Positions 62,189-64,000 of a DNA stretch of 64,000 nucleotides are shown here, one piece after another (position 1 is the first letter of the stretch; each line of letters starts with the position of its first letter). This stretch comes from Streptomyces sp. LX-29. Its GTDB lineage: Bacteria; Actinomycetota; Actinomycetes; Streptomycetales; Streptomycetaceae. The stretch is taken from assembly GCF_029541745.1 (NCBI RefSeq), contig NZ_CP089746.1:2418001-2482000 (forward strand). The letters run 5' to 3'. Below the pieces are notes generated by a model that saw nothing but the letters and a program-made list of their open reading frames with translations, was not told the DNA's origin and did no database searches. Position numbers and translations under genes: made by a program.

Positions 62189-63574
62189 ATGAGCGCCACC
62201 GTCACCGATGCGCCTCCCACCCCGCCGCCGCCCCCGTCCTCGCCCTCCGTCCGGCCCGCCAAGCGCCGAGGCGTGGAGCTCGCGCTCATCCTCGTCGCCG
62301 CCCTGATCTGCGTCTTCGGCTATGTGGTGGTCGGCGTCGCCGTCCGGGGCGGCGTCCCCCACGACGCCAGCCGCTACGGCACCGGACTCGGGGTACTCGC
62401 GCTCGCCGCGCACCTGGCGGTCCGCCTCCGTGCCCCGTACGCGGACCCGCTGCTGCTCCCCATCGCCGTGCTGCTCAACGGCCTCGGGCTGGTCCTGATC
62501 TACCGGCTGGACCTGGCCACCCCCGGCGACCGGGCCGCCCCCGCCCAGCTGGTGTGGTCCGCCCTGGGCGTGGCGCTCTTCACCGCCGTCGTGCTGCTCC
62601 TGCGCGACCACCGGGTGCTCCAGCGCTACGCCTACGTCTTCGTCGCCGCCGCGCTCGCCCTGCTCATCGCACCGATCTTCTTTCCACCCATCAACGGCGC
62701 GACCCTGTGGGTCCGGGTCGCCGGCTTCTCGATCCAGCCCGGTGAATTCGCCAAGGTCGCCCTCGCCGTCTTCTTCGCCGCCTACCTCGCCGCCAACCAC
62801 CACGCCCTCGCCTACACCGGGCGCCGGGTCTGGCGGCTCCAACTCCCCACCGGCCGGGTCCTCGGCCCGATCGTGGCGATCTGGCTGATCAGCGTCGGGG
62901 TGCTGGTGCTGGAGCACGACCTGGGCACGTCGATCCTCTTCTTCGGCCTGTTCGTGATCCTGCTCTACGTGGCCACCGGCCGCACCGGCTGGATCGCGGT
63001 CGGCCTAGTGCTGGCCGCCTTCGGCGCCGCCGCGGTCACCTCCTTCGAGCCGCACGTCGGCGCCCGCGTCCACGACTGGCTGCACCCCTTCGCCAGCATC
63101 GAGGCGGGCGACGGCGCCAACCAGCTGGCCGAGTCGCTCTTCGCCTTCGCCGCCGGCGGCGTGCTCGGCACCGGACTGGGCGAGGGGCACTCCGCCCTCA
63201 TCGGCTTCGCGCTCAAGTCCGACTTCATCCTGGCCACCGTGGGCGAGGAGCTGGGCCTGGCCGGCCTCAGCGCGGTCTTCCTGCTCTACGCGCTGCTGGT
63301 GGCCCGCGGTTTCCGCGCCGGGCTCCGCCTCAGCGACCCCTTCGGCCGGCTGCTCGCGGTCGCGCTGGCCTCCATCCTGGCGCTCCAGGTCTTCGTCATC
63401 TCCGGCGGCGTGACCGGGCTGATCCCGCTCACCGGCATGGCGCTGCCCTTCCTCGCCCAGGGCGGCTCCTCCGTCGTCACCAACTGGATCATCGTCGCGC
63501 TGCTCATCCGGGTCAGCGACCGGGCCCGCGGCCCGCAGGGCGGCGACACGGGCGGACAGGAGGTCCCGGATTGA
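62189..63574 (+). CDS. RodA/FtsW/SpoVE family peptidoglycan glycosyltransferase
   Basis: SEDS protein that polymerises lipid II into glycan strands. 461 residues, ten or more membrane helices. Family motifs: PPINGATLWVRVAGFSIQPGEFAK, with the WxxxxxxxxQPxE signature, LEHDLGTSILFFGLF, and ISGGVTGLIPLTGMALPFLAQGGSS. Translation is coupled to the next gene (TTGA overlap at 63571-63574), a penicillin-binding protein, forming the usual SEDS-PBP pair. Since streptomycetes have several such pairs, this may be a sporulation or elongation paralogue. Confidence 0.93.
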   Translation: MSATVTDAPPTPPPPPSSPSVRPAKRRGVELALILVAALICVFGYVVVGVAVRGGVPHDASRYGTGLGVLALAAHLAVRLRAPYADPLLLPIAVLLNGLGLVLIYRLDLATPGDRAAPAQLVWSALGVALFTAVVLLLRDHRVLQRYAYVFVAAALALLIAPIFFPPINGATLWVRVAGFSIQPGEFAKVALAVFFAAYLAANHHALAYTGRRVWRLQLPTGRVLGPIVAIWLISVGVLVLEHDLGTSILFFGLFVILLYVATGRTGWIAVGLVLAAFGAAAVTSFEPHVGARVHDWLHPFASIEAGDGANQLAESLFAFAAGGVLGTGLGEGHSALIGFALKSDFILATVGEELGLAGLSAVFLLYALLVARGFRAGLRLSDPFGRLLAVALASILALQVFVISGGVTGLIPLTGMALPFLAQGGSSVVTNWIIVALLIRVSDRARGPQGGDTGGQEVPD

Positions 63575-64000
63575 CCCGCTACATCAGGCGCACCTCGGTC
63601 TTCTGCCTGCTTCTGCTGCTGGCGCTGCTGGTCAACGCGGGCCGCATCCAGGCTTTCACGGCGCGGAGTTACGACCACAACCCGGCCAACCGCCGCCCCA
63701 CCATCGCCCGTTACGACCATCCACGCGGCGACATCCTCATCGGCCGAACCACGGCCCGCAGGCCCGACGGGCTGCCCGGTCGCCGGACCGAGTGGCAGCC
63801 GATCACCGGCTCGCGCGACACCGGCCAGCGGCTGCGCTACGAACGCACCTATGCCGACGGCCCGCTGTACGCGCCGGTCACCGGCTTCTCCTCGCAGATC
63901 TACGGCACCTCGCTGGTCGAGCGGGCCGCCGACGCCGTGCTCTCCGGCGCCGATCCCCGCCTCGCCCCGTTCCCGCTGTGGAACCGGCTCACCCGGGCCC
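63571..64000 (+). CDS. Penicillin-binding protein (transpeptidase), N-terminal part, cut by window edge
   Basis: Begins at TTG 63571 (GGAGG 9 bp upstream), overlapping the RodA/FtsW stop. The translated start is (M)TRYIRRTSVFCLLLLLALL, a membrane anchor, then VNAGRIQAFTARSYDHNPAN and RYDHPRGDILIGRTT. This matches the N-terminal (dimerisation) region of class B PBPs (PbpA type). The transpeptidase SxxK motif lies beyond the window. Confidence 0.9.
   Translation, partial: MTRYIRRTSVFCLLLLLALLVNAGRIQAFTARSYDHNPANRRPTIARYDHPRGDILIGRTTARRPDGLPGRRTEWQPITGSRDTGQRLRYERTYADGPLYAPVTGFSSQIYGTSLVERAADAVLSGADPRLAPFPLWNRLTRA

Overview
The window is high-GC actinobacterial DNA and almost certainly comes from a Streptomyces or a close relative. 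The evidence is the gene order prfA-rpmE-LCP-rho-thrB-thrC-hom-lysA-nrtL, a SARP and a StrR-like regulator, rare TTA codons in cluster genes, an HbpS-SenS-SenR system, and an Rpf gene behind a c-di-AMP-type leader. All coordinates and motif calls were read by eye. Functions are inferred from family motifs, without database searches.

Layout. (1) 1-12.2 kb: conserved core genes on the minus strand: release factor 1 (cut by the window edge), ribosomal protein L31, an LCP cell-wall enzyme, Rho, the threonine/lysine genes thrB, thrC, hom and lysA, an ArgS-like protein and a response regulator. (2) 12.5-18.5 kb: a degenerate integrative element in tRNA-Arg(CCG). A 42-bp perfect duplication of the tRNA 3' end bounds it, and the tRNA terminator is also duplicated. 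Inside are a truncated integrase, two tandem paralogous small genes, an XRE/TPR regulator and an APH-family kinase. (3) 18.7-28.1 kb: a Ser/Thr kinase fused to a YVTN propeller, a flavin-dependent halogenase-like protein, a secreted protein, a putative DNA-binding protein and an MFS pump, with several short-repeat tracts between them. (4) 28.8-51.2 kb: a biosynthetic gene cluster. (5) 51.3-64 kb: small membrane proteins, a PadR pair, Rpf/LysM/M23 with its riboswitch, HbpS-SenSR, a DUF427 protein, an MFS/LysR divergent pair, and a RodA/FtsW-PBP pair (the PBP is cut by the window edge).

The cluster is the most interesting part. It has all six enzyme classes needed for a 3-amino-2,3,6-trideoxy-L-hexose of the daunosamine type: thymidylyltransferase, 4,6-dehydratase, 2,3-dehydratase, DnrJ-like 3-aminotransferase, epimerase and 4-ketoreductase. 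Next to these lie an isonitrile (isocyanide) synthase of the PvcA/IsnA/Dit1 family, two P450s, a three-cysteine ferredoxin, an FAD monooxygenase, one glycosyltransferase, a DrrAB-like ABC exporter, a SARP and a StrR/NovG-type regulator. No PKS or NRPS gene is visible. The simplest reading is an amino-acid-derived isonitrile that is oxidised, glycosylated with an aminodeoxysugar and exported. The isonitrile synthase and the StrR-like gene each carry an early TTA codon, which suggests bldA-dependent timing. A roughly 1.1-kb imperfect repeat field and a collagen-like tail on the SARP lie in the middle of the cluster.
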